Below, piece by piece: positions 1-9,752 of a stretch of 64,000 bases of DNA (positions are counted from its first letter, which is position 1; each line of letters opens with the position of its first letter). The translations under genes were made by a program, and so were the position numbers. The notes beneath the pieces were generated by a model. That model made no database searches, was not told where the DNA came from, and saw only the letters and a list, made by a program, of their open reading frames with translations. The DNA is taken from contig NZ_JGYU01000003.1 of NCBI RefSeq assembly GCF_000741135.1, positions 93,192 to 157,191 on the forward strand, read 5' to 3'. The stretch is from Bifidobacterium choerinum (lineage in GTDB: Bacteria; Actinomycetota; Actinomycetes; Actinomycetales; Bifidobacteriaceae).

Positions 1-4
1 ACGG

Positions 5-2100
5 ATGACCAAACGGACGAAGAACATCGTGCTGGCGAGCGTGCTGCTCGTGGCGCCTGGCGTGCTGCTCGTGCTCGCCGTCGCCGTGCGCGGGCAGCCG
101 TTCGCGCCGCTGTCGTACAACGAGACGTCCTACGACATCGAGGTGCTCGACAACGGCAACACGCGCGTGACGATGACGCTCGACTACCGGCTGGGCAGAC
201 GCGACTCGTCGAAGTCATGGAAGCAGTTGCACCGCACGATTCCGCTGTCCGCGTCCGGCGTGACGAACGTCGCCGTCGAACAGGTGCGCAATCTGAGCAC
301 CGGCGAGACGTACCGGCAGGGCGACCCGGTGGACGCGAGCCTGTACGATGACGGCGGCTGGGACATCCGGCACGCGCGGCAGTGGTACATCGCGACGCAG
401 GGCGACATGCTGCGCCCATACGATCCGCACACCAACGGCATCCGCGCTGGCTCATCGCAGTCGATCGTGAAGAACGTCGAGATCGGCTGGAACATCCCGC
501 CGACGAAGACGGCGAAGAGCATGCGCTTCGAGGTAACGATGACGCTCGCCGGCATGGTCACCGCCTGCCCGGGCAACGACGTCTTCAACTGGCAGCCGGT
601 CGACGAGACGAATGAGTCGCCGATCCGCAGGTTCTCGGCGACGGTGCGCTTCCCGCAGGCCGTCGACGAGGCGAACTCGACGATGTGGGTGCACTACGAC
701 GGCACGTCGACGACGGCGTACCGCGACGGCATGTTCACGTTCGGCATCGACGACGTGCGCGCGCGATCATACGTCCAGCTGACGGCGATGCTGCCGGAGG
801 GCAGCGTGGCACGGCCGGCGTGGACGGACACAGTGAGCGGACGGCAGCTCAACGACGAGGAACGGCAACGCGAGGCGCGATGGCGGTACGAGCAGCAGTC
901 GTCGGCGCGCGGACTGCTCGTCGTCAGCGGCCTGCTGCTGCTCATCGCCGCCGTCATCGCCGCGATCGGCATGCGTCTCGTGCTCGGACAGCGTCGGCTG
1001 CGCGGACGGCTCGAGGCGATCATGCCGTACTGGCGCGGCCTGCCGCCGATCAGTCCGGGCGCGGCGGCGCTCGTCTACGACATCGCCAACGGCGTGACCG
1101 CCGACAAGCGGCTCGGCGGCCGCCAGCTGGGCGCGACGATGCTGTCGCTCGTGACGAAGGGATTCGCGCGCATGTATCCGGGCCGGTGAGCGGTACCGCG
1201 GCATCGACATGCTCAGGACCGACGCGACGACGCTCGCGCGGATGGCCTCGGCGCGCGGCGCGGGCGACGACGATACGACGAGCACGATCGTGCTGCTGCC
1301 GCGCGCCTTCGACATGGCGTCGTGCCAACGGCAGCTGTGCATGTCGGAACGCGCGGCGCGCGACATGCTGCGCGCGACCGGCCAGCGGCTAGGATCGGTC
1401 GTCTTCGACACGCGGCAGTGCGCGCAGTGTCTCGGCGACGGCGACGACGCGCGCGAGCTGTCGCGCTCGTTCCACGAACGCTGCATCGCCGAGATGGGCG
1501 AGCTCGGCGTGTGCCCGAAGCGGGCGATGGGTGCGCGCGTCTGCCATCCTCTCCTACGCCTGCGCGTTCCTCGCGGCGCTGATATGGCTGTGGAGGGCCG
1601 GAGGCGCGCTGCTGCCGATCGTCATCGTCGTCGTGGCCGCCGCCGTCGCCGGCGTGCAGCTGATGAGGCAGACGCAGTACGACGTCGACGAGCGAGGCAT
1701 GCGGCTCGCGGCGCAGGTGCGCGGCCTCGGCAGATATCTCGAGGACTTCAGCCATTTCGCCGACCGCGGTGTGCTTGACGTGAAACTGTGGGGACGCTAC
1801 ATGGTGTACGCGACCGCGTTCGGCATCGCCGACAAGGCGATGGCGCAGCTGACCGACCCCGCATGGGCGTCCGCCGGCGGCGACGACTACTCGCTCGTCT
1901 ACTGGATGGACCGTTCGTTCCGCCGCGGACACGCGCATGGCGGCGGATTGCGCGACGGCGTGCCGATGGTCGGGGATTTCGTCGATCTCGGCGCACGGTT
2001 CGCGGTCGGCTTCGGCGACGTCGCGCAGGTGCTCTCGGCGGCGTCCGGCGCGTTCAGCGGCGGATCGGGCGGTTGGAACAGCCGTCCGGGCGCGGGCTGA
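5..2100 (+). pseudogene. DUF2207-type membrane protein gene, frameshifted twice
   Basis: Three reading frames in series together read like one DUF2207-family membrane protein of about 690 residues, of unknown role. The first part (5-1189) begins with a hydrophobic signal-like helix, has a beta-rich extracellular region, and a membrane helix near residues 303-328. The frame changes near 1175-1185, where dropping one g from a ggg run lets the sequence continue as YPAGERYRGIDM. It changes again near 1528-1538 in a gcgcgcg run, leading into two more membrane helices (about 1540-1665) and a Gly/Ser-rich tail ending at 2100. Both lesions sit in slippage-prone runs, so they may be genuine inactivation or sequencing error. 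The ATG at 5 is plausible, but its upstream region lies outside the window. 2101-2308 shows no gene. Confidence 0.7.
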
Positions 2101-2308
2101 GGCGGCGGACGCTGGGCCCCGCGCGGGGGCTGTGCGGCGCGCGGTCGTGCGGCGTGCGGTGCGACGCTCGGGGCCGTTGCGTGGCGTGCCTGGCCCCATG
2201 TGCGCCGCGCTTGCGGCGCCGGGAATTACCGGGCGATTTCTATGATGGTGACGGGGCGCGCCGCACGGTGCGCCGCGCCGAATCGTCAACAACCGCGAAG
2301 GAGCAGCG

Positions 2309-3172
2309 ATGGTACTGCACAGGAACATGGGGCCGTTCGACACGACGGCGATCGGTCTTGGCGAAATGCCGCTGACCATTGAGAACAATCTGGGGCCGAA
2401 CATGGGCGTCGAGACGATCCATGCGGCGCTCGACGCCGGCTGCCGCCAGATCGACACGGCGTGGGCGTACTACTGCTCGGGCGGCGAGGAGCAGACCGGC
2501 GAGAAGCTCGTGCGTGAGGCGATGGCCAGCTGGGACGGTCCGAAGGACGAGGTGCTCATCGCGACGAAGGTCGGGCACTACCGCAACTTCACCGACGGCA
2601 AGCCGACCTGGGACGTCGACGGGTCGCCGGAGAACCTGATACGACGCGCGAAGGAAAGCGCGCTCGCGCTCGGCGTGGACACGATCGACCTGCTGTACTT
2701 CCACCGGCCGGATCCGAGCATCCCGTACGGCGAGTCGATCGAGGCGATCAAGCAGCTCGTCGACGAGGGCGTGGCGCGCGAGGCGGGCGTGTCGAACGCG
2801 TCGATCGAACAGATGGACATCGCGCAGGAGATCCTCGGCGATAAGCTGATCGCCGTGCAGAACCAGTATTCGCCGATCTACACCGAGACGGCGGACACGC
2901 TCGAGCATGCGGCTAGGATCGGCATCAGCTTCGTGTGCTGGAGTCCGCTCGGCGGCTTCCGCAAACCGAAGGACGAATCGAAGTTCGATCCGTTCCGCGC
3001 GATCGCCGAACGGCGCGGCGTCAGCTACCAGCAGATCGTGCTCGCATGGGAGCTCGCCAAGGGCGACCACGTGTTCGTCATTCCGGGTGCGCACCGTCCG
3101 GCGACGATCCTCGATTCGCTCAAGGCCGGCGACCTTGAACTGACGCCGGAGGAGCTCGCGACGCTCGGCTGA
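2309..3172 (+). CDS. aldo/keto reductase
   Basis: A 287-residue AKR-superfamily oxidoreductase, probably a cytosolic NADPH-dependent carbonyl reductase; the substrate cannot be read from the sequence. The catalytic tetrad is visible: Asp in QIDTAWAYY (about residue 49) with the Tyr five residues later, Lys in ATKVG and His in LYFHRPD. The C-terminal half carries the family-typical VSNAS and QNQYSPIY strands and a late VIPGA segment in the cofactor site. The ATG at 2309 follows the ribosome site aaggag by six bases. The gene stands alone, with the damaged DUF2207 gene upstream and a repeat-containing gap downstream. The family assignment is firm; the physiological role is not inferred. Confidence 0.9.
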   Translation: MVLHRNMGPFDTTAIGLGEMPLTIENNLGPNMGVETIHAALDAGCRQIDTAWAYYCSGGEEQTGEKLVREAMASWDGPKDEVLIATKVGHYRNFTDGKPTWDVDGSPENLIRRAKESALALGVDTIDLLYFHRPDPSIPYGESIEAIKQLVDEGVAREAGVSNASIEQMDIAQEILGDKLIAVQNQYSPIYTETADTLEHAARIGISFVCWSPLGGFRKPKDESKFDPFRAIAERRGVSYQQIVLAWELAKGDHVFVIPGAHRPATILDSLKAGDLELTPEELATLG

Positions 3173-3393
3173 CGGCTGTCGAGGGAGATTTGCCTCCGGG
3201 ATTCGCTCCGGAAGCTGCGTCTGGGCCGGTCCCGCCGCATGGTTCAGCCATGTGCGGGGCCGGCCCCGCACATACTGGGCCGGTGGACGGCTGGGGCTTG
3301 GTCGCAGGAGGTGGCCGGGGTCCGGTCGCGGTGCTGATTGCAGTCGGTTTTATCGACTGGCTCGACGGTTCGTCCCACAATCGGTCCGTTTTG

Positions 3394-3523
3394 CGGGTGG
3401 GGCCGTCGGGCTGATCGATGGATCGGGACGGAGCGGTCGGGTTCATCGGGCTGGTTGACGGGTCGGGACGGAAATGGCCCGTTTTGCGGGTGGGGCCGTC
3501 GGGCTGATCGACGGACCGGGACG
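3394..3523 (+). repeat. family A intergenic repeat array, locus 1
   Basis: Three 37-bp cores (3394-3430, 3434-3470, 3487-3523) follow the pattern CGGGTGG..TCG..CTG.TCGAYGG..CGGGACG. They are separated by gag (3 nt) and then a 16-nt linker ending gttttg. A degenerate fourth core lies at about 3345-3380. The array fills the middle of the 542-base gap 3173-3714. The rest of the gap shows no gene; 3190-3300 is a GC-rich stretch with short gggccgg repeats, and 3540-3640 is purine-rich. Confidence 0.8.
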
Positions 3524-3714
3524 CTATGCGGGAGGAAATCTGGGATGGAAGGGAGAAGGAATGGGGAAGAGGAACCGGGGCGTGGAAGGAATGTGGAAGG
3601 AATCGGGCGGGCACGGTACGGGGCGGCGTTGCGGCTAGACTGGGGTGCGGCAAAAACGGGGTCGCGCGGATGGCGGAGCAACGTCCGGCGTGACGACGAC
3701 AGGAGGAATCGGGC

Positions 3715-5283
3715 ATGAAACGTCGTGTGAAACCAGAGGTGCTCGCGCCGGCAGGCAATCTGCGCGGACTGAAGACGGCCGTCGACTACGGCGCCGACGC
3801 CGTGTACTGCGGCGGCAAGGCCTTCGGCATGCGCTCGGCGCCGCGCAACCTGAGCATCGAGGACTTCGCCGAGGGCGCACGCTACGCGCATGAGCGCGGC
3901 GCGCGCGTCTACGTCACGCTCAACATCCTGCCGAGGAACAACGAGATCACGGCGATCGAGGCGTACATCAACGACCTGAAGACGACCGGCGTCGACGCGC
4001 TCATCGTCACCGACATCGGCGTCATGATGCTCGCGCGCAGGATCGCGCCGGAACTCGAACTGCATGTGTCGACGCAGGCCGGCGTCACGAACTACCTCGC
4101 CGCGAACGCATTGTACGAGCTCGGCGCGCGCCGCGTCGTGCTCGCGCGCGAGATGGATCTGCAGGCCGTGCGCGACATCCGCGCGAACATCCCCGACGAC
4201 CTCGACATCGAGACCTTCGTCCACGGATCGATGTGCATGGCCTTCTCCGGACGCTGCCTCATCTCGAACTACCTCACCGGCCGCGACGGCAACCACGGCG
4301 AATGCGCGCAGCCGTGCCGCTGGAAGTACTCGCTCGTCGAGGAGAAACGCCCCGGGCAGGTGTTCCCGGTCGAGGAGACCGCGCAGGGCACCTATCTGTT
4401 CAACTCGCAGGACATGAACATGATGGCGCACATCGACGATCTGATCGACTCGGGCGCCACGTCGCTCAAGATCGAGGGGCGTTCGAAGTCGGCGTACTAC
4501 GTGGCCGCGATGACGAACGCGTACAAGACCGCCGTCAACGCATACATGGTGCAGCGCGGCTTCGAGGACGAGGACGGCAACGAGCTCAAGCCGTTCCGCG
4601 ACCGCGTCATGCGCGCGGGGGAGACGGCGGACGACGCGGCCGGCGTCGACTCGATCATGGCGAACGCCGACGCCGCGTTCTGCGGCATGCCGAACTGGGA
4701 CAGCGCGAACGACGAAGGCGAGGAGACGGCCGCCGCCGCGACCGACGCAGCCGCCGACGCCGAGATCTCGAACCGCGCGGCGCGCCGCAGCGGCCTCGAC
4801 CGCCAGCGCGCGTACGCCGAGGAGACAGCCGACGGATGGCGGCACGCCGCCGTGCGTCCGGCGCCGCACGTCGAACTGCCCGACTGGCTGATGGAGGAGC
4901 CGTACAAGGTCGCGCACCGCGACTACAGCACCGGCTTCTACTACCCGGAGCAGAAGGTGACGCAGAACACCGACCGCAGCGCGTACTTCCGCGAATGGCT
5001 CGTCGTCGGCGAGACGCTCGGCTGGAGCCCCGACGAAGGAGGCCGCGTGACGATCATGAGCCGCAACAAGATCGAGCCGGGACAGCTCGTCGAGTTCCTG
5101 CTGCCGGGACGCGCGCCGCTCGAATACATCGTGCCCGACCACGGCATCCGCGACGCCGACGGCGACGACGTGCCGATGGTCAACAATCCGGCGCACGTGT
5201 TCTCGCTGCCGCTCGACGTCGAAGTGCCGGTCAACGCGGCGCTGCGTTCACGCACGAAGAAGCCGACGCTCAAAGCGGAATGA
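3715..5283 (+). CDS. peptidase U32 family protein (TrhP/YegQ-like)
   Basis: A 522-residue U32-family protein. Bacterial relatives such as TrhP (YegQ) and RlhA act in hydroxylation of tRNA or rRNA rather than as classical proteases; others were described as collagenases. The N-terminal half is a TIM-barrel-like region starting KPEVLAPAGN. The U32 signature is clear near residues 166-184: ETFVHGSMCMAFSGRCLIS. Cysteines in CAQPCRWKY follow about 30 residues later and fit the family pattern. A hydrophilic Ala/Asp/Glu-rich stretch at about residues 300-385 interrupts the usual spacing before a C-terminal beta domain. The ATG at 3715 follows aggagg. The next gene is 68 bases away on the same strand. 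Confidence 0.85.
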   Translation: MKRRVKPEVLAPAGNLRGLKTAVDYGADAVYCGGKAFGMRSAPRNLSIEDFAEGARYAHERGARVYVTLNILPRNNEITAIEAYINDLKTTGVDALIVTDIGVMMLARRIAPELELHVSTQAGVTNYLAANALYELGARRVVLAREMDLQAVRDIRANIPDDLDIETFVHGSMCMAFSGRCLISNYLTGRDGNHGECAQPCRWKYSLVEEKRPGQVFPVEETAQGTYLFNSQDMNMMAHIDDLIDSGATSLKIEGRSKSAYYVAAMTNAYKTAVNAYMVQRGFEDEDGNELKPFRDRVMRAGETADDAAGVDSIMANADAAFCGMPNWDSANDEGEETAAAATDAAADAEISNRAARRSGLDRQRAYAEETADGWRHAAVRPAPHVELPDWLMEEPYKVAHRDYSTGFYYPEQKVTQNTDRSAYFREWLVVGETLGWSPDEGGRVTIMSRNKIEPGQLVEFLLPGRAPLEYIVPDHGIRDADGDDVPMVNNPAHVFSLPLDVEVPVNAALRSRTKKPTLKAE

Positions 5284-5351
5284 CCGCATCCGTTATTGCG
5301 TGAGCATAGGACGGCGGCCACCGGCGTGCGGCAGGCGCTAAAGTGAGCGGT

Positions 5352-6605
5352 ATGAGTGAAGCAACAGCACACGACGCGCAGCCCGAAGAGACGAGCGCAC
5401 AGCACGACGCACAGCACGCAGAACGCCAGCACCATCTGCAGCAGATCAACCTCGATGATCTGCTGCAGGCGGTGCAGGCGCACGGCAAGAAGACGATGGA
5501 GGAGCAGGACAAGGCGGCGTGCGAGCACGACGCCAAGGACGCCGACGGCAAACAGTACGACGACGCGATCCTCGACAGCTCGGCGATCGAACCGACCGAC
5601 GACGAAGGCAACCCGATCCCGGTGACGATCCCGATCGTGCTCGCCCCCGGCATCAACGTCGTCTACACGACGCGGCTCGGCGGCGTGAGCACCGACGAAT
5701 GGGCGCACTTCAACCTCGGCGGCAAGTCCGGCGACGATCCGGCGCATGTGCGCGCGAACCGCGACGCGCTCGCGAACGAACTGCACGCGAAACTATCGAT
5801 CATCAATCAGGTGCATTCGGCGAAGGCGATCGACACTGACGACGTGTTCACCGAGAACGCGACCTTCGGTTTCGACGCCTCCGGCACGCAGCGCACCGCC
5901 GTGCGCGAGGAGGACGGCGCGATCGCCGTGCAGCGGCCGAGCGACGGCGTCGACGATGTCGAATCGGTCGACGGCGCCGTGCAGATCATCGAAGGCGACG
6001 CGCAGGTGACGACGAAGACCGGCATCGCGCTCGGCGTATTCGCCGCCGACTGCCTGCCGGTGCTGCTCGCCGACCCGGTCGCCGGAGTCATCGCCGCCGC
6101 GCACTGCGGACGCAAGGGCCTGATGGCCGGCGTCGTCGCCGAGACGGTCGAGATGATGAAGCACAAGGGCGCCGACCCCGCGCACATCCTCGCGACGCTC
6201 GGACCCGCGATCTGCGGCGACTGCTACGAGGTCGGCGACGAGATCGCCGACGCCTTCGACGCGCGCTTCCCCGGCACTTTCACGCTCACGCGCTTCGGCG
6301 GCCCCGGCATCGACATCAACAAGGCGGCGCTGCAGTCGCTCGAAGAGGCCGGCGTCTCCCCGAAGCACATCTTCTCGTCGCAGCCGCGCGTCAACGCGGC
6401 CACGCAGTACCTGTCGCAGGACGCGGAACTGCAGCAGCTGTGCCGCGAGGACAACGAGGGCGACCCCGAACTCGACGAACGCATCAAGGGCATCCGCCAC
6501 AGCATGTGCACGCTCGAGAACCCGCTGTGGTTCTCGCACCGCCGCGCGCAGCTCGCGCACAAGAGCCGCGAGGGTCGCATGCTCGCGCTCATCGTGCGTC
6601 AGTGA
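5352..6605 (+). CDS. PgeF/YfiH-like multicopper (laccase-domain) protein
   Basis: A 417-residue protein of the Cu-oxidase_4 (YfiH, PgeF) family. Members are annotated as polyphenol oxidase, purine nucleoside phosphorylase/adenosine deaminase, or peptidoglycan editing factor. Metal-site residues are visible: His in NQVHSAKAI, Cys in ADCLPVLLAD and His in AAHCGRKGL. The family is usually about 240-280 residues. This copy has roughly 80-100 extra N-terminal residues, rich in Gln, His, Asp and Glu, and an acidic insertion between the first His and the Cys. The ATG at 5352 is preferred over a GTG nine bases upstream; neither has a strong ribosome site. IspD-like and U32 neighbours lie on the same strand. 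Confidence 0.82.
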   Translation: MSEATAHDAQPEETSAQHDAQHAERQHHLQQINLDDLLQAVQAHGKKTMEEQDKAACEHDAKDADGKQYDDAILDSSAIEPTDDEGNPIPVTIPIVLAPGINVVYTTRLGGVSTDEWAHFNLGGKSGDDPAHVRANRDALANELHAKLSIINQVHSAKAIDTDDVFTENATFGFDASGTQRTAVREEDGAIAVQRPSDGVDDVESVDGAVQIIEGDAQVTTKTGIALGVFAADCLPVLLADPVAGVIAAAHCGRKGLMAGVVAETVEMMKHKGADPAHILATLGPAICGDCYEVGDEIADAFDARFPGTFTLTRFGGPGIDINKAALQSLEEAGVSPKHIFSSQPRVNAATQYLSQDAELQQLCREDNEGDPELDERIKGIRHSMCTLENPLWFSHRRAQLAHKSREGRMLALIVRQ

Positions 6606-6648
6606 GACGCGGCCGGACCACCGTTGGATTTTTCGCAAAGGACCAATC

Positions 6649-7473
6649 ATGGAACAACAGGACATGACCACGGCCGCCGACGCGCGGACGCAGGAACATA
6701 AGGACGTGCCGGTCGTCGCCGTCGTGCTCGCCGCTGGCTCGGGGCTGCGCTTCGACCCGGACAACCCCAAGCAGCTCGTCACGGTCGGAGGCAAACCGAT
6801 CGTCGGTTGGAGCATCGACGCCTTCGAGCGTAACGCGCGCGTCAGCGACATCGTCGTCGTCGTCAACGCGCAGGTGCGTGCCGCGATCGAACAGCTCATC
6901 GCCGACTGCGGCGACACGAAGGTGCGTGCCGTCATCGACGGCGGCGCCGAACGCGCGGACAGCACGGCCGCGGCGCTCGAGACGCTGTCGGCCGCCGGCG
7001 TGCCCGGCGGCGCGAAGATCCTCATCCACGACTCGGTGCGGCCCTTCGTCACGCAGGCGCAGATCGACGGCTGCATCGACGCGCTCGAGGAGTTCGACGC
7101 GGCCACCGTCGCATGCCCGTCGACGGACACGGTGTTGCTCACCGAGGACCTCGGCGACCGTCAGGTCGTCAAGTCGGTGCCCGAACGGCGCCATTCGTAC
7201 CGTGCGCAGACGCCGCAGGCCTTCCGCTTCGCGACGATCCACGAGGCCTACGAGCTCGCGTCCGACGACCCCGACTTCCGTCCGACCGACGACACGCGCG
7301 TCGTCGTCGACTACCTGCCCGATACGCCGGTGGCGATCGTCGGCGGCTCGCCGCTCAACATGAAGGTCACGACGCGCGACGACATGCCGTTCGCGACGCT
7401 CATCGCCGGCGAGATCACGAAGGCCGCCGCCAAGCAGCAGGTGCATGCGATGTTCCGTCAGGCGCTGAGCTGA
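6649..7473 (+). CDS. ispD: IspD-type cytidylyltransferase
   Basis: A 274-residue CTP:sugar- or polyol-phosphate cytidylyltransferase. The nucleotide-binding loop LAAGSGLRF lies at residues 27-35, followed by KQL. HDSVRPF, TPQAF and the late KVTTRDD motif follow in the order expected for IspD (methylerythritol phosphate pathway) and its close relative TarI (CDP-ribitol synthesis). HDSVRPF and the NMKVTT region look somewhat TarI-like. No isoprenoid or teichoic-acid gene lies beside it to decide, so ispD is the default family name rather than a proven role. The N-terminal 20 residues before the domain are hydrophilic. The ATG at 6649 follows aaagga. A strong hairpin terminator lies 26 bases after the stop. 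Confidence 0.78.
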   Translation: MEQQDMTTAADARTQEHKDVPVVAVVLAAGSGLRFDPDNPKQLVTVGGKPIVGWSIDAFERNARVSDIVVVVNAQVRAAIEQLIADCGDTKVRAVIDGGAERADSTAAALETLSAAGVPGGAKILIHDSVRPFVTQAQIDGCIDALEEFDAATVACPSTDTVLLTEDLGDRQVVKSVPERRHSYRAQTPQAFRFATIHEAYELASDDPDFRPTDDTRVVVDYLPDTPVAIVGGSPLNMKVTTRDDMPFATLIAGEITKAAAKQQVHAMFRQALS

Positions 7474-7499
7474 ACCGTCCGCGCCGTCGGCGCAACACG

Positions 7500-7539
7500 A
7501 AACGCGATGCACGGGGTTACGGCCCCGTGCGCCGCGTTT
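7500..7539 (+). terminator. hairpin terminator after the IspD-like gene
   Basis: AAACGCG at 7500-7506 pairs with CGCGTTT at 7533-7539, and inside it GCACGGGG pairs with CCCCGTGC. The stem is long and GC-rich and ends in a short T run. The remaining bases to 7722 show no gene. Confidence 0.75.
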
Positions 7540-7722
7540 GCATGGGCGCGCCCTTGCCGGTCTGTGTGTCTCCGGGGTTCATCCGGATGCATCTGGGCTG
7601 AGGAGGAGCATTTTCCGGCGTTCCCGCCGGTATCCACGCCGGAACCAGTTCAGACGAACGCTGCGGGACGGGGGCGGTGGAGGACGCCGACGCCGGTGTG
7701 GACGCGGCGCCGTTCAGGGGCA

Positions 7723-8664
7723 TCACCAAGCCTGTCCGCGCATGTCGGCGGGGATGTGCTGCATGAGGTCCGCCCGGGTGAGGGCGAAGGCCGATTCGGG
7801 CGGCTGCACATCGCCCTGCGACTGCGCCGCCTCCTGGCAGAGGCGCACGAGCTGCGCGCCGTCGATGAGCTGCATGCCGACCTGTCGCGCGTACTCGAGC
7901 GCGTCGGACGTGAACCGGCTCGTCGTGATGAAGAGCAGACCCTGCGCGTGTTCCGTCATGTTGGCGCCCTGCAGCTTCTGCAGCATCGGGCGGCCGATAT
8001 GGTGATTGCGGCTGTAGCATTTGCATTCGGCGATGTAGCTCGTCCCGGTCGGGCCGTGGAGCCTGAGGTCGAAGCCGCCGTCCCGGCTCGGCGGCGTCAC
8101 CTGCGCCTGCCATCCGAACTGACGCAGCAGGTCGGCGCAGAAGCCTTCGAAATCCGTCGGATTGCCGCTGAAGCTCTGGATGATGGCGTCGATGCTCGTG
8201 GCGGTGCGCCGCGCGCGCAGCTGCCCGAGGACGGCGTCCCGCTTGGCCCGCTCCTCCGCGCAGTAGTCGACCGGTATCCCGGCGGCGCGCAGCTGCTGCA
8301 CGAAGGCGTAGGCGGCGAAGGGGTCGCTGCCCAGCATCTTCCATCGGCCGACGAATATGACGCTCAGACGATGGATGACGGCCGTGTTGTTGGAACGGCG
8401 GTCGCGGGTGCCGTCACGTTTGGCCGCCGCCCATGCCGGATATCCCAGAGCGAACGATCCCGTCGCATGCGGATGCTTCGCCTTGCGCATCCGTATGGAT
8501 TTCGGCACGGCCACGCCGTATTCCTTGAAGAAACGGTCGCGCCGGACCTCCTGCACGAGCAGCTGCACCAGCTTGACGAGCAGCGCCACCAATGCGGCCG
8601 CGACGATGACGCCGATGATCAGATAGAGGAAATGGAGATACTGTTGGGGTATTGAGTTCGTCAT
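7723..8664 (-). CDS. membrane-anchored Mrr-like restriction endonuclease-fold protein
   Basis: A 313-residue protein with one N-terminal membrane helix (about residues 9-32, after MTNSIPQQY) and a C-terminal restriction-endonuclease-like domain of the Mrr_cat type. The domain shows FEGFCADLL, then GGFDLRL and AECKCYS, giving the D...ExK triad of PD-(D/E)XK nucleases (about residues 204-234). The middle region is basic. Start choice: ATG at 8664 has ggagg eight bases upstream, so longer upstream readings are rejected. Proteins of this layout are common in actinobacteria and may cut or sense modified DNA at the membrane, but that is inference. It stands alone, convergent with the IspD-like gene. 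Confidence 0.8.
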   Translation of the reverse strand: MTNSIPQQYLHFLYLIIGVIVAAALVALLVKLVQLLVQEVRRDRFFKEYGVAVPKSIRMRKAKHPHATGSFALGYPAWAAAKRDGTRDRRSNNTAVIHRLSVIFVGRWKMLGSDPFAAYAFVQQLRAAGIPVDYCAEERAKRDAVLGQLRARRTATSIDAIIQSFSGNPTDFEGFCADLLRQFGWQAQVTPPSRDGGFDLRLHGPTGTSYIAECKCYSRNHHIGRPMLQKLQGANMTEHAQGLLFITTSRFTSDALEYARQVGMQLIDGAQLVRLCQEAAQSQGDVQPPESAFALTRADLMQHIPADMRGQAW

Positions 8665-8897
8665 CGTGTCCGCCTCCGTCGTGGAGCCCCGCCGGTGCCG
8701 CGTACGTCGTGCGGGCGTTCCGTCCCATCCGTCATTGATGCGCCGTCGCGCATTCGGCGCTCGGAGAACATCGCGCGGCCTGCGTGCGCACGCCATCCGC
8801 GCCCATGCCCGCTGATGCGTCGGTATGACGATTATATTGCACGCGCGCCGCCGCCGATTCCCGCCACGGTGGCGTCGCGCGTCTACACTGGGGAGGC

Positions 8898-9575
8898 ATG
8901 GAGCAACTTACCGTCGTGATTTCTGGATTCGACCCCTATGAGGGCGTCAGCGTGAACCCGTCGCTTGTCGTGCCGGACGCGCTCGCGAACGAAGGCGTCG
9001 ACGTCGACCGGAACAACATCGAGGACCCGCTGCACGATGTCGCGATCGATGTGCACGCCGTGCATGTGCCGGTCAGCTTCCGCAACGGCTGGGCGAAGCT
9101 GCACGACACGCTCGAGCAGGTGCAGCCGAACATCGTCATCGCGACCGGCCTCAAGCGGGCGGCGCGCGGCATCCTGCTCGAACGTTGCGCGATCAACCTC
9201 AAGGACACGACGCGTCCCGATGCCGAGAACGTCATCCCCGGCCACCGTGTCATCAACGAACACGGCCCGGCGGCCTACTGGACCGGACTGCCGCTGCGCG
9301 CGATCCTCAACGCCTTCGCGAAGGACGACATCCCGGCGACGCTGAGCTCGGACGCCGGCACCTTCGTCTGCAACGCGCTGTTCTATCATCTGCAGGAGTG
9401 GGCGGCGCAGCGCGGCGACACGATGGGCGGCTTCGTCAACCTGCCGCTCGTCAACGAGCAGCCGCATCCGCAGCACGGCCTGTCGCTGCGCCAGCAGATC
9501 CAGGCCGGCAAGGACGTCGTGCGCGCCTGCGCGCGCTACTATCTGCAGCCGACGAGCGAGGACATCCTGCTGTAG
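8898..9575 (+). CDS. pcp: pyrrolidone-carboxylate (pyroglutamyl) peptidase, His ligand altered
   Basis: A 225-residue C15-family peptidase, which removes N-terminal pyroglutamate from peptides in the cytosol. The family start GFDPYEGVSVNPS is present. The catalytic Glu is in LLERCAINL (E95) and the Cys in AGTFVCNAL (C158). At the place of the third triad residue, usually His in a GFIHVPxxPEQ motif, this protein reads GFVNLPLVNEQ, so Asn181 appears to replace it; a His nine residues on (H190) could conceivably substitute. The ATG at 8898 follows ggggagg. The gene is monocistronic, with a hairpin terminator at 9592-9611. The family assignment is sure; full activity is less sure because of the Asn. 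Confidence 0.85.
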   Translation: MEQLTVVISGFDPYEGVSVNPSLVVPDALANEGVDVDRNNIEDPLHDVAIDVHAVHVPVSFRNGWAKLHDTLEQVQPNIVIATGLKRAARGILLERCAINLKDTTRPDAENVIPGHRVINEHGPAAYWTGLPLRAILNAFAKDDIPATLSSDAGTFVCNALFYHLQEWAAQRGDTMGGFVNLPLVNEQPHPQHGLSLRQQIQAGKDVVRACARYYLQPTSEDILL

Positions 9576-9591
9576 ACGGCTGCGCGCCGGT

Positions 9592-9611
9592 CCGCGGCGA
9601 AGACGCCGCGG
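9592..9611 (+). terminator. hairpin terminator after pcp
   Basis: CCGCGGCG, an aaga loop and CGCCGCGG form a perfect 8-bp stem 17 bases after the stop; a tttt run follows a few bases later. Confidence 0.65.
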
Positions 9612-9752
9612 GGCGTGTTTTGCGCTCAATGTGAGTTTCCGCGTGTTGCGACAGCGGCCGGCGATATGCATAGACTAGAGTGCAAGCTGTAGATGTGCGT
9701 CGCGGACGCACGCGAAGGTCCTGCGAACACCCTTTCGCGAAAGGAATGACTA

